Below, one piece after another: positions 12,257 through 24,500 of a stretch of 64,000 nucleotides of DNA. The position numbers and the translations under genes were made by a program. The notes under the pieces were generated by a model. The model ran no database searches. It saw only the letters and a list, made by a program, of their open reading frames with translations, and had not been told where the DNA came from. Within the stretch, counting starts at the first letter, position 1; every line of letters starts with the position of its first letter. This DNA comes from Prunus persica (taxonomy: Eukaryota; Streptophyta; Magnoliopsida; Rosales; Rosaceae), in assembly GCF_000346465.2 (NCBI RefSeq), contig NC_034010.1, positions 24,400,570 to 24,464,569 on the forward strand. The letters are read 5' to 3'.

Positions 12257-15200
12257 ATGGGACTTTTCAGCACTCTCTTGGGGATTTTTGGTTTTGGCAT
12301 TGGAAGTCTTCTTGGACTCTTGGTGGGTTTCTTCCTTTTCATCTATTCAGAGCCTGAGGAAGTGAAGGTAACCTCTTATCTTTGTTTATAATTCTTGTTT
12401 CATCTTTCTTTGTAAGGATTCTTTGAAGCATTTCGTTACTGGGTTTTCAAGGCTTTAATTGGGTATTTTAGATTGAAAAATTTCTTCAACTTGCCGGTCT
12501 TGCATGGATAACAAACTGTGAATCTCAAATTGTAATTTTTGTGTTAGTTTTTAGCTTGTGTCTTCTGTTATTTGAGAGGACAGTTTAAGTTGGACTGTTG
12601 TATCAGATGCGTTTAGAATATTGGGTTGCTTATTTGTTTCAGAGAATCTCCCGTTTTACTGGAGATTCAAATCAGAGAAAGTGGTCTATTTTTACACTGC
12701 AAAGTAAGCCGGGGGCATTTGCTATTGGCATGTCTATCTGCTTAAGCGTTGAATAGTGAAATCCGCTATCCAATTCATGGTTTTAATTCAACCACCGTAG
12801 TCCTATATTTTGAAGCTTCACGAGGACGCTTTTTTGTTTGTTTTGTTTCTGGGGAATATTTAAGTAGGATCACTTGAAGTTTTCATTTTTCATTTAACTT
12901 CACCTCCCCTGCTTTTCCCCCCTCTTGAATCCTTGATTGTAACTAAGAGGTTGGTTTTGAATCTATAAAAATCAAAGAAACACTTCTAAAAAAAATGACT
13001 GTGAAGCGTGTTTAGTCTGTAAAGTGTTCAACATACTTAATGTTGCAGGATCCAGTCGTCAGGCCACTGCATGAATTAGATTCATGTACTTTGCAAGGTC
13101 TTCTACCTGAAATTCCAATGTGGGTAAAATTCAGCGACTATGATCGAGTTAGTATATCCTTTTAATCCTATTACATCAAGCTTTTGCTCTTTCTTTCTCT
13201 CACTGCTGCTAAGCCTTCACATCTATGTTCTGACTATACGTATTGTTGTGCAGGTAGACTGGCTAAACAAGTTTCTCTTTGATATGTGGCCATACCTTGA
13301 CAAGGTGAAAATTTGGTTAACAGTTCTTTTATTATTTCTTCTTGGCTAAACAAGTTTCTCTTTGATATGTGGCCATACCTTGACAAGGTGATAATTTGGT
13401 TAACAGTTCTTTTATTATATCTTCTGGTATTTGAGAATCAGTTTATTAATCTCCAGGCAATTTGTAGTACAATAAGAAGCATAGCACAACCTATCTTCAA
13501 AGAGTACATAGGGAAGTTTCACATTGAGGCAATTGAGTTTGACAAGTTAAGTCTTGGAACTATGCCGCCCATAATATATGGTTAGTCTACTCACTTTGAT
13601 AATCTAAGCATAGCACAACCCTTCCAGATTTACTATCATATATTTTGGTTACCTTTTGAATCTTTCAGGTCTAAAAGTTTATGAGACTAATGAGAACGAA
13701 TTAGTTATGGAACCGGCATTTAGATGGGCTGGTAATCCCAACATAGTTTTGGTGTTAAAGTTGTTGTCTCTGAGAATTATGATTCAGGTAAGAAATGAAG
13801 ACACAATCCTTGAAAGGAAACATCTGTTTATTTATATGCTGCTACATTTGATGCATTATTTTCAGAATACTGATTTGTGCTTATTCTCAGTTAGTGGATT
13901 TGCAAGTATTTGCAGCGCCACGGGTAACTTTAAAGCCTCTCGTGCCGACTTTTCCATGTTTTGCAAGCATTGTGGTGTCTTTATTGGAGAAGGTCTCAAA
14001 AGAGCATAATTTTTCTCTCATTCTTTTTGTACTTTTTAATTTAGATTGCACTGATAAAATGATTTTCTCCATCCATCTGCAGCCACATGTAGATTTTGGA
14101 ATCAAAATATTGGGAGGGGATATCATGTCCATACCAGGCCTCTATCGGTTTGTTCAGGTACTACATCAGTAATTCTGTCCTGGGTAGGATTTTGGTTTTT
14201 AGTTAACTGGGTTTGGATGGTTGTGTTAGACAATTTATGCTTGCTCAGAGGTTGGTTGGTATGAATTAACTAATCATCAACGTGTTTGCAGGAGAACATC
14301 AAAAAACAAGTCGCAAGCCTCTATCTCTGGCCTCAAACACTTGAAATACCTGTTCTTGATGCTTCAGTGTGAGTAATTATGAGATGATATAGCTATGCTT
14401 TGGAACATTTAGCCCCCTTCTTCCACCAAAAATTAATTAGTTATATATTTTATTCTCTCTATATCCATTTTAAGTCATGAATCAATCATGTTGAATGAGG
14501 CTTCACCGATGTGGAGCCATCAGAAGATGAATGTTGCTATATTTGTTTATAGAAAATTTATTAGTGCTCTTCTTTCAAATATATCTTTACAAAACTAATT
14601 TCCCCTTTAAATCTTCCAATAGAGTGGCCAAGAAGCCTGTAGGTATACTTCATGTCAAAGTTGTTCGAGCAATGAAACTTTTGAAGATGGACATTTTGGG
14701 AAGTTCTGATCCTTACGTCAAACTAAGCCTTACTGAAGATAGGTTGCCAGCAAAGAAAACCACAGTCAAGATGAAGAAGTTGAATCCAGAATGGAATGAG
14801 AAGTTCAAGCTTCTTGTGAAGGATCCTGAAACTCAAGCCCTCGAGTTACAACTTTATGACTGGGACAAGGTTTTCCCCTCACCTCTTATCTTTTGGTTCA
14901 AATACGACTTAATAAAATTGTGACTTTTAATCCATATTTTTGTTATTTCCTGCAATTTTACCACAGTTTATGTGAACCCTTGTTGCTTAGATTTATGCTT
15001 AATGTTAAGGAATTTGAAGTTTTTCAATGATGTAGCCTTTTGTCCCTTTAGAAAAAGGAATCAGAAGGAGGTCCTTGTTCTTACATTGGTATTGGTTCTA
15101 GAACCCTGATCTCAACTTTGTTTGAAAACAAATTCAGAGAACAATAATTCCCATTTTCACCAGATTTCCATATGTTAGTTCTCACAAAATTGGTCGTTAC

Positions 15201-16328
15201 TAAGTTAGAAATGTTCCTATCTGATAACTATTCCCCAAAAAAAAATTGAAAAAGTTACATCTTTCACCATTCTGCTAAATAAGGGTGAAAAATAATAACA
15301 AAAAAAAAAAAGTGAAGAGTAATTGCAGTATCTTTTCACTGTTGATCATTAGTATTTAGTGTCTCTATAAGTTATTCTTAGGAAGGTGTACAAGAAAGGT
15401 TCTGTTTGTTAGTTTTTGAATTTGTAAACAAGGTTCAATTTCAGGTTAATCTTCTTTTCTGTTTATAGGTTGGCAGACATGACAAATTGGGAATGCAGTT
15501 GGTTCCTTTAAAAGTGCTAACACCCGGTTTGACAAAGGAACTTGTGCTGGATTTGGTCAAGAACACAAATATCAATGATCCTCAAAACAAGAAGCGTAGG
15601 GGACAAATTGTGGTGGAGCTTGCTTTCGTTCCTTTCAAATCAGAAAGCAGTAAGCTTAATGGTAATGAATATGGGAGAAGTGAAAGTGGAATTAGTAGGT
15701 CCTCAGACAGTTCCGAGTCCCTCGGTGGAGCAGGTTTACTATCTGTTCTGATCCAGGGAGCTGAGGATGTAGAAGGGCAGCATCACAACAATCCTTTTGC
15801 TTTGCTTTGCTTCAGAGGTGAAGAAAAGAAAACTAAGGTGAACTTCCCTTTTGATAATTACCAGCTCCTTTTTATTATCAACAAGAGTTTCAGAGATGTG
15901 AACATAGGCATGTGTCACAAATTCACAATACACAGTTTACCTGTTTTCTTAACTCATGGTGCAAACTCCTTTTCTTGGCAGATGGTGAAAAAAAGTCGTG
16001 ATCCACTTTGGAATGAAGATTTCCAATTTATGCTTGATGAGCCTCCTTTACAAGACAAGATTTATATTGAGGTCATGAGCAAAAGCAGAGCCATTTTCCG
16101 AGCGAAGGTATGGTTATCATTGTTCCCCTCCTTATACATGCGCCGATCTTCTTCACATGCCTTGCACTGCTCTGATTCTACACATCTCCTCATGTGTAGG
16201 AATCGTTGGGGTACGTAGAAATCAATCTCGCCGATGTTGTACACAATGGACGCATCAACCAAAAGTACCATTTGATTGACTCACACAACGGAAGGATACA
16301 CATAGAGCTAAGTTGGACAAAGGCTTGA
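12257..16328 (+). CDS. SYT3: plant synaptotagmin, SYT3-like, copy B (tandem duplicate)
   Basis: Twelve coding exons give 542 aa: 12257-12367, 13049-13147, 13254-13304, 13457-13580, 13669-13787, 13891-13992, 14083-14157, 14292-14368, 14623-14869, 15469-15837, 15982-16107, 16200-16328. Exon order and phases match copy A. Exons 1-8 are the same length, exon 9 is one codon shorter, exon 10 seven codons shorter and exon 11 one codon shorter. The domains are the same: anchor ~8-30, SMP ~67-250, C2A (D276, D282, D332, D334, D340) and a C2B lacking the acidic cluster. The linker between the C2 domains is the most divergent part. The role is inferred as for copy A: lipid transfer and tethering at ER-plasma membrane contacts. 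Intron 3 carries an extra near-identical copy of exon 3, and intron 10 is an in-frame, stop-free 144 bp. The gene appears intact. Confidence 0.92.
13260..13425 (+). repeat. 83-bp tandem duplication covering most of exon 3 and intron start
   Basis: Copy 1 (13260-13342) holds exon 3 from its TGG codon through the donor site and 38 bp of intron. Copy 2 (13343-13425) repeats this with two mismatches by my count. Copy 2 lacks the polypyrimidine/CAG acceptor present at 13251-13253, and 83 is not a multiple of three, so the second exon copy is probably skipped as intron sequence. Confidence 0.93.
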
Positions 16329-17085
16329 GACATGAGATACTGAAAAACTATGAGTTGCAAGTAATCTCAAGTCTCAACTGACCTTTCCAACTGTTACAAC
16401 TTACAACAGAGGATTATATGAGGAAATGGGAGGAAAAGAAGAGAGAGATTCTTGAATTCAATTGATTGTTTTGATATTTCAATCTTTAGAGTAGAGTCAT
16501 TCATACAAAATGGGCTTCAAAACAATTATGAAGCATGCTTAAAGCTAAAGAAATTGTTAGGCAGCAAAGTGCAAAACAATTCCCCTATTGATTTGGCAAG
16601 GGCAACAGCTTTGGGTTAAACCTTAGCAAGCTGAGGCCAGACCAAGCCCAAGTCACATTCAAAGCTGAGGACGAAGCTCAAATGGAGCAAACCTAGCCCA
16701 ACCCAATGATGCCAAAACCCACTGTACCCAGAAGGCATTATGATACATGGTGCACATACACGTACATGAATATGCTGATAAAAAGTAAAATTATGAAAAA
16801 AAGAAAAATAGATAAAAAAAGTTTGAAAAGGACTTGCACAATCCCAAATATGGACATCATCTTAAAACATATGGACCCCAGTGGAGGCATGGATTAGGTT
16901 TGACTTGCTGTTGATCAGTACATGTGACATCATAATTAAGGTAAAAAGCTGCTTAGCTACTGGTTCCCTATAGTGGATATGCATGGTTTAAAGTCCATCT
17001 TATATTATCCTAATTAAAGAGTATTAGAGGATTAGCATACATGTAATAATTAATGTTCCAAACTATATCAACCGAGTGATGAAGA

Positions 17086-17174
17086 AAAAAAAATTCTCCA
17101 GCTTTTGCATTAAATATATTTTAATTACATAATCTCTGCCTTCCCACTAAAAAAAATTCTCCAGCTTTTGCATT
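17086..17174. repeat. short direct repeat, two copies 63 bp apart
   Basis: The run AATTCTCCAGCTTTTGCATT, preceded by an A-tract, occurs at 17086-17111 and 17149-17174. The origin is unclear. Confidence 0.8.
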
Positions 17175-17470
17175 GTATTTTATTCTACACTACAAATCAT
17201 ATTTGTATGTTCTCTAAAAGAAGGGAGAACCTAGAACCAATCTGCGTTGAAAAAATTTGATCCTTCAATAGATTTGATATGTACAAATATGCGTCGATGT
17301 CTAATAACCGTTGATCGCGTTGATTCAACATAATCAGTTATGTAGTTTACTTAATTTTTATACAAATTAAGAGAGAGAAAGAGATTAATTATTTAAGTAA
17401 AGCATGAATTTGAGTATTTTCTAAAATATGCAAGACATCCAATGCCCTTAATCTCACTTTCACTACCCAA

Positions 17471-17594
17471 GTGGGGAGCACCATAAGAGTAGGGATTCCT
17501 CTTGCATATAAAAAGGGTCAGCTTTCTGGTTGACTTGCCCCAGAAAGTCTGGCAAATTTAGAGGTAGTAAAAGGGAATCCTATCCCCTCCCCAC
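17471..17594 (+). other. imperfect hairpin, possible small-RNA precursor or decayed foldback
   Basis: The outer arms GTGGGGA (17471) and TCCCCAC (17588) pair. The middle arms around AGGGATTCC and GGGAATCCT pair with bulges. The inner arms GCTTTCTGG and CCAGAAAG enclose a small loop. I matched it to no known miRNA by memory. Confidence 0.3.
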
Positions 17595-19140
17595 AAAGGG
17601 TTTTTATGAGGATTCTTTGTTATAATGGATCTCCACTCATTGCTAGGAACCCTTCATTACTCTCTCTCTCTCTCTCACTTGCTAGGGCTAGTTGTGTTGT
17701 GTGAGGCATGCATGTGTGCTCTCAAAAGGAGGGGTGAAATAAAAAGGGGGTCACTTTCTTGGTTCCTTGTTGATGTTCTTTTGTGGGGGAGAGGAATAAC
17801 TTTAGCATTTTAAAAAGCCACAGCATTTTTCTTTCTTTCTTTCTTTTAAAAGGGTATTGTCTTGTGATATTATTATATGAGGCCATGAGGCATGAGGGTA
17901 GGAGAGTAGTGTATAAAGTGGGAATAGGGAACTCCCACTCACTTCACTACATGATGGTTAAGTCTTGATTTGGATTTAGTGTTTGGTGTCTTGTTGGATG
18001 CTTTGAGGCTCCTTTGAGGCAGAGTGCACTGTGAGCAGCACACTCTCAATTTCAGAAGCTGCTCATGAGATGTCATGTATCTCTTTAAGGTTCTTGTGAT
18101 TGTGAGAGATTCTTGATGCCTCTTTCTCAGTAGACAATCACCAAATATTTTCAAAAAAAATGGAGATACAAATTCTCTCCCACAAACTCCCAAAAATCCC
18201 ACTACCCAACTGACTCTAGATAGAGATATGGAAGAATGTATTTTTGCATAGAGAACAAAGCTGTGTAATGTGCCTATACTGCTATATACTATTCCAAACC
18301 CTAATGGGAAGGGGAATATTTTACCCAATTTCAATTTTCAACCAAGGCCACACCTATTGGCAAGAACCAACCTTTTCCCCCTTTTCTTGATGAGTACGCT
18401 TTTCACTTTTAGCCAAAATTAACCTAGGAAATAATCAAGATATAGCATATCAAGACAAATAACTCGGTCAACGCAATAGTCTTCCAAGAATATATTAGGC
18501 AGCATTTTACATCAAAATTGTAATTTTCAAGCACGATTCTTCTCGAAGAACCCATGCCTGCCATAGCCTACTATTCTTGTAGAAATTATCAAAGCATAGT
18601 GGTTAGGGTTTAGGGTTTTGTTGAAAATTCCCAAGTGCCAGTTTTTGACCATTGAATCGATATGACAGATTCTGAGGGTGGTGATGTGCATGGGTTCATC
18701 GACCAAGGTTTTGTATGTTTTGAAAATACACACGAAACCATGTTAATATATGATTATAATAAAACAGATATGAACACATATCATACTCATCACTAGGTTT
18801 ACAAGGTTTGAAACTTTGAACACATCGTTTTAGGTGGAATTTAAAATAAAAACAATTTGTTTATTGAAGAAATATTGGGCCAATATGATGACCATAGACA
18901 TAGCCAAACCCTACATTGTGCTGAAAAGTTTCTTCTATTTCTTTCTTCTTTCGGTTTCTAGTTATAATAAGGGAGATTGCATGATTAAAAAAAGAAGGGC
19001 AGGAAGAACAAGAATTGTGGTCCTCCTTCCAAGGCCCATTTGGTTGTGAAAAGAATCCATAGGAAAATAAAACTATTTTGGGAATATTTTCCCAAATTTG
19101 TATTCAAAATTCTTCCTAAAATGTTTTTACCATCTCTAGG

Positions 19141-19309
19141 AGAATGCTACGGTATCATGGTAATGTGGTACATTTTATACACGTGTTATAATATGGATGG
19201 ACGGCAATATTTAATTTTCCCCATTTTAGAGAATAATATCAATAAATGTCCATTTATGTTATAACACATGTACAAAATGTACTACGTAACTGTACTATCG
19301 TAGCATTCT
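19141..19309. mobile_element. MITE-like element with ~51-bp terminal inverted repeats
   Basis: The left arm 19141-19191 starts AGAATGCTACGGTA. The right arm 19259-19309 is its imperfect reverse complement, ending TAGCATTCT. A ~67-bp non-coding AT-rich centre lies between them. No target duplication could be fixed by eye. Confidence 0.75.
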
Positions 19310-19597
19310 ATAATTACTCAATTTTTAGGTCAAGTGTTGTTTTCTACGGTATGGGAAATCTAGATGGATATATCAAAACATCAAGAACCTAATTAGGCTC
19401 TTAAAAGTCAAAAGAGGGAAAAAGAAAATTAACAAGCAAAAGCAATGGGAAATAAATTCAGAGGAAAACAAAAGAGAAATCCAAATCATGTGATGAGATC
19501 TAGTCGTAATGTCAACCCTGTTGACATGGGAACCACAAAAGGACTGCTGTGATGATGTGCACGTGTGGCAAACTTATCATCATCGGCTCATGTGGGG

Positions 19598-19885
19598 CAA
19601 ATGGTGCCATTTTTCTTCTTCTATAGATATATACAGTCCTGATCTCTTGGACTACAGGGGTCCAAGATATTTGTGGTCACTCACCGTTAGATGTAAATTC
19701 AACGGTTGACTCACTCTTACACTCCTTTTAAGAAACTTTTTTGAACCATTGGATTAATATCCAACGGTGAGTGACTACAATCTCTTGGACTCCTGTAATT
19801 CAAGAGATCGGGACTGTATATATATATAGAAGAAGAAAATTCAAAGAAAATTTTTGCATGATTAAAAAAAATGGCACCATTTGAC
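19598..19885. mobile_element. long palindromic foldback (MITE-like) element
   Basis: The two halves are reverse complements over much of their length. The left half, with ACAGTCCTGATCTCTTGGAC and CACTCACCGTT, mirrors the right half, with AACGGTGAGTG and CAAGAGATCGGGACTGT. The AAATGGTGCCATTTTT at the left end is mirrored at 19866-19884. Because of this symmetry, opposite-strand frames flanking the centre translate to similar peptides, which are artefacts. Confidence 0.8.
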
Positions 19886-21151
19886 TCCATGGCCAACAAT
19901 GATTCATCATCATGATCCATAGCGAAGCATGGGGGCCAAAGCCAATTGTCATTCATGATAAAAAATAAAAAAAATTTGAGCCATACATGTTGTAATGGGG
20001 TATTCTTTTTGTCAAATAAATTATGATCAGGCGGGCCTGTAGAAGGAGATTATGGCATGATCCACTCAACATTTTGAACGCTATTTTATTAGCCAAAGTA
20101 AGAAAAAAAGAGGGATTTGACAACCAGCCACTAACACTAAATATTGCTGCTTATCTGCATAACATTATTATTACTCCTTTATACTTATACATTTTATATG
20201 AAGAAAAAAAGGATTTTCGCGCATTTTACAGTATTTGATACATTGTAGATATTTAGATCAATAAAATTATAGATAGCTTAATTCACCCTCGTTAAACTTG
20301 AACTCTTTAATTTCTTCTCATTTTAGGTAGAAACTATACTAATCAACCAAAGCTGCTGGACAAGGAATTGATCATGATTCATGAGTGAGTACAAAGAATC
20401 AAGCAGGACCGTTTGGTTTATTTGTCTATACATATATGGAAATAGATAACATTCCAAGAGAGTTGAATTTGTTAAATAAGGCAACAAGAGAGTTGGATAT
20501 CAAGATCAAAAGTTCGTATTTTTACCAGAGAATATTATGGCATTCATTGTTGCAGAATATTACTGTTATGTGGAGAAAAAAAAACATTAAGAAAATGCGG
20601 CATTTGTAAGTGTGAAAATTTGTCATGGAATTTGGTGGACATTTTCAGGTTCGAAAGGTTATCATTTTATTCATATTCTTTTTACAGCAAACATCATCTC
20701 GCCCAGAAAGATAAAAGATGATTTGTTTCTTTGTTTTTGTCCTTGTTTTGATAAAATAAAAGATGAAATTTGGGTCTCTGTAAAGCTGCTGCTGACTAAA
20801 GATACATCATATGATTTATATTTTCTTTTTTATGCAAAAAATTTATGGAAACTAGAAGGCAAGTAGAAAATGAAAAGAAAAAAAAAGAAAAAAAGAAAAA
20901 AGAGAGAAAAGAAAAGTAGTGGTTCAATTAATGATAATTTGATGAAAAAGAAAGTGAGAGATAATAATACAAAGCAGCCAACTTTCCTCTATTCAACCAA
21001 AACGTGCTTTTGTATTTATGTCCTTTTGCTCCTTTTACCATTCTCTACAGCTAAGCTCCTACTTCAACCCAACAACAAAGGTCAACATCCTCAATAAACC
21101 CACACTCACAGCCTCTTAAGACCAAGCAAAGCCACTCTCTTGTGCTCTCTC

Positions 21152-21232
21152 ATGGCGGCCAGGGACAACAACAAGAAGAAGACCGGTACAAGCCCCCCCC
21201 ATATGACTCAGTTGCTCTGTTTTGACATTTAG
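21152..21232 (+). promoter_or_regulatory. possible upstream ORF (26 codons) ahead of the RING/VWA gene
   Basis: An ATG at 21152 opens a 26-codon frame ending TAG at 21230-21232, about 360 bp before the main ATG. It matters only if transcription starts upstream of it, which the sequence does not show. Confidence 0.25.
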
Positions 21233-21307
21233 CCTCTCATTCTTCTGCAAATATAGCCCAACCCCATTTTCCCTCTCTCCTTGATTAGCTAAAACACCTC
21301 CCATTAA

Positions 21308-21309
<2 letters not shown>

Positions 21310-21354
<45 letters not shown>
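21310..21354. repeat. CT/GA dinucleotide microsatellite in probable 5' leader
   Basis: About 22 uninterrupted CT units lie 240 bp upstream of the RING/VWA start codon. CT runs are common in plant 5' leaders and are length-variable. Confidence 0.9.
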
Positions 21355-21357
<3 letters not shown>

Positions 21358-21593
21358 TTTCGTGTTCCATTTCAACTTTTCTTAAAGCCCATTATCTCTC
21401 TCTCATTCCAAGAACTCTCTCCCAGCTAGAGAAAAGAGCTAAAGCAGCTTAATTTAAGCACTTTGAGATCTGGGTTTTGTGAATTTTGCTTAAATTTTTA
21501 GTCTTTCTGTGCTCTCTTTTAAATTTCTTGAGCTGAGGCTCAAAGCATAGGTTTTGGGTTCTGGGTTTTAAGCTTGAAATCTTCAAGTGAAAA

Positions 21594-24500
21594 ATGGGGA
21601 GCAAATGGAGGAAAGCAAAGTTAGCACTGGGACTGAATCTGTGTGTGTATCTTCCAAAAACACTAGAGGATTCATCTCCCTCCTCTCTGGACTCAGCTGA
21701 GAGATTGTCTGATGCTGCTTTGCTTTCACCTGCCAATTGGGCCATGGGCTCGTCCAGGCCCACCACGCCAACGCCATCCTCTCATGGTTTGAAGCTCTCT
21801 AGAAGTGGAAGCAAATCGTCCAAGGTTTGTCTTTACATCTCATTATAAAGGATGAAATGGGTTATGTGGTTGTGTGTGTGTTTACAAAATTGATGGGTTC
21901 TTATCATTTTGAGTTGATTCTGTTTATGTGCTGAGAAAATGAAGTTTTGTGTCTGCTTTGTGGTTTTCCAGTTTTCCTCGGTATAGTATTTTAGAAGGCA
22001 GAACTTTCAGCTCAGCTTTGCTCAATGGTTAATAATATTGGTCATGTATATCATATAAAGTATATAGTTGATGCTGCTTTATTTGGCTTCGTCTGTTATG
22101 TCTTGTGGATGTTAATTTTCTTTTCATATTTTGAGATGTTACGAGATAATTTATTTGAACAATATTCGTTTCAAAATTAAATTTCCTTGCTTTCCCCAAG
22201 CAACCAATCAGGGGTATTAGGATCCTTGGAGCATTCATTTCTGATTTTTCAATGACATGGAAATAGCTTAGAAATTGCTTCCATTTCTTTTGTGCTGTGA
22301 CTTTAAAATCTGATTTCGAATTTGGTTCCAATAATTATGATTGATATATTACTTCATCTACAAAATGGATGAAACTACATGATCTTTCACTAATAACGTT
22401 ATTCTTTGTTCAGGGTTTATGCTTCTTAGCCTGCATATTTTCAGGAAAAGTATTTTGAGAATTTACACATTAGTTCTTTTCCTTTTATCCCTCAATACAC
22501 ATGAGGTCTTTGATGATACCATATTTTAGCAGATTTTGAGGAGCACAAAAAATTATGGATGGAAATATAATGTTATGTTGTTTTCCTATCTTTGAGCATG
22601 TGGGGTTAATGCACAAGTCGCTTTCAGGACCATTCTTGTTTGCCTAAATAGTAAAAGAAGACTAAAGGTTTTACCTTTCCTTTTCCTCCTTCCCATGGAA
22701 GAAAAAAGGAAAGTAGCTTGTTTGGCCATTTGCTGGCCTCATCTGTTGACTGTTAATCTGCAAGCTTTCTGGCAGTGAGTTTCATCAAAGATAAAAGAAA
22801 GGGGAAAGTAGTCTTATAAAGCAACTTATGATTTTCCTTTTGCTTGATAAATTGGTTTCTCTGGCTGTTTTCAAACCTCAGGTCCATTCTATGGTTTCTT
22901 AAAAATGGTTCTCTCTGTTCTTTTTGCAAATTTTATATTTCATTCAAACCGAACAAATAATAGAGTAGTTTTCAATTTTTTGTTAATGAAGTTGCTCCTG
23001 TATTCCCTCACTAATTTTGTTTATCGTTTCTCCTTTTCTTTTTTTTCAACTTCTATCTTTTTCTTAGTGAACGTCTTTTTTTCCCTGTTTTGATTTTTAA
23101 GGCATAAAATTGAGCAAATTTTTGGGTTTCCATGATTATTTTTTCCATTTTCCCATTATACCCCTTACTGGACACCTGACATTGACTTTTTCAGCTTACT
23201 AGTAATCACTTCCTTTTTCTTGTCGGTATGTGATAATTCTACTTGCTTAGCATACCCTATTTTAAAAGGCATATCTTTTGAAAATGTACGGCAGACTTAC
23301 CACAAAATTTAAAAAAACAAAAGTATCCCTCCCTCCGGTTTGCTTCACGTAACGGATTTGAGGGGAAATCCCTTCCTATGTCATTTCCCAGGGGATGGGA
23401 AATGAAGATTCCTTTCCCATGTTTGGTAATGCTGGGAAAGTAACCGGGAGATGTCATTTTATTTCCTTTCCCATATTGTCCAATTATACCTATATTAAAT
23501 CAAATAAAAAAAGAATGCATTGAATGATATATATTGTAATTCTAAATGCACAATACTGTCGAATTCCTTGCAATTGTGGAATGTTTGTGTATTTTCAGTA
23601 CTATATTTGTCCTTGTACTTAGCACAATACTGTTGAATTCCTCCATGCACTAGAATCTTCATACTATAATGATAAATGATATTTCCTTTGAGATTGTTTA
23701 AATTTATGTATGTGTCCATGTGTATGTGTGTTTTGAACTTTTGATTGATATGGCTTATTTACGCTTTCTTTCTTACACTTGTTTTATGTTTTCAGCAGAC
23801 GTGCTCGATATGCTTAACTAAAATGAAACAAGGAGGTGGCCATGCCCTTTTCACCGCAGAATGTTCACATTCTTTTCATTTCCACTGCATCACATCAAAT
23901 GTCAAACACGGCAACCAAATTTGCCCAGTTTGTAGGGCAAAATGGAAAGAAATCCCAGTGCAGGGTCCTAATCTGGATCCTCCTCCTGGAAGGGCAGCTA
24001 TCGGTCCAGTTGGTTGGTCTCAGAATGATGCTTTGGTGACTATGGTTCGTCGACTACCTCCTCCTCGAAGAGATTTGAGCCGACGACACATTGTGCCACT
24101 GTATCAGGCCCATGAGCCAGGTGTCTTTAATGATGATGAATCCTTAGATCACCAACCTGTGTTTGATGAGAGAAGCTCTTGCAATAAAAATGGCACTGGT
24201 GAAAATTTTTGTAGGACAATAGAGATCAAAACGTTCCCAGAGGTTTCAGCTGTTCCAAAATCCAGTTCTTCTGACAATTTTACCGTTTTGGTCCATCTGA
24301 AAGCTGCTACTTCAGTTACAAGACAAAATCCTAGCAGAAACCAGTCTAGTTTGCCACAATTTTCCCAGACTCATCGTGCTCCAGTAGACCTAGTCACAGT
24401 GCTTGACATCAGTGGTAGCATGGCAGGAACAAAGCTTGCATTGCTAAAACGGGCTATGGGGTTTGTAATACAGAATCTTGGTTCCAATGACAGGCTCTCA

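Larger units (their letters stand above)
16329..21593. other. gene-free stretch with foldback elements; promoter/leader of the RING/VWA gene at its end
   Basis: No gene is supported. It contains a hairpin near 17.5 kb, a short direct repeat near 17.1 kb and two inverted-repeat elements at 19.1-19.9 kb. A CT-rich leader region lies at 21.1-21.6 kb. Open frames of 60-130 codons here show no domain or conserved pattern I know. Confidence 0.55.

Noticed and set aside
17939..18334. 131-codon minus-strand frame.
   Set aside because: No domain, no family resemblance, composition like translated AT-rich intergenic DNA, and no exon context.
19509..19956. Two opposite-strand frames with similar peptide sequences (SPDLL motifs), at first suggestive of a duplicated gene.
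   Set aside because: The similarity arises from the DNA palindrome at 19598-19885 read from both strands.
21116..21370. Minus-strand frame with a long Arg-Glu run.
   Set aside because: It is the translation of the GA/CT microsatellite.
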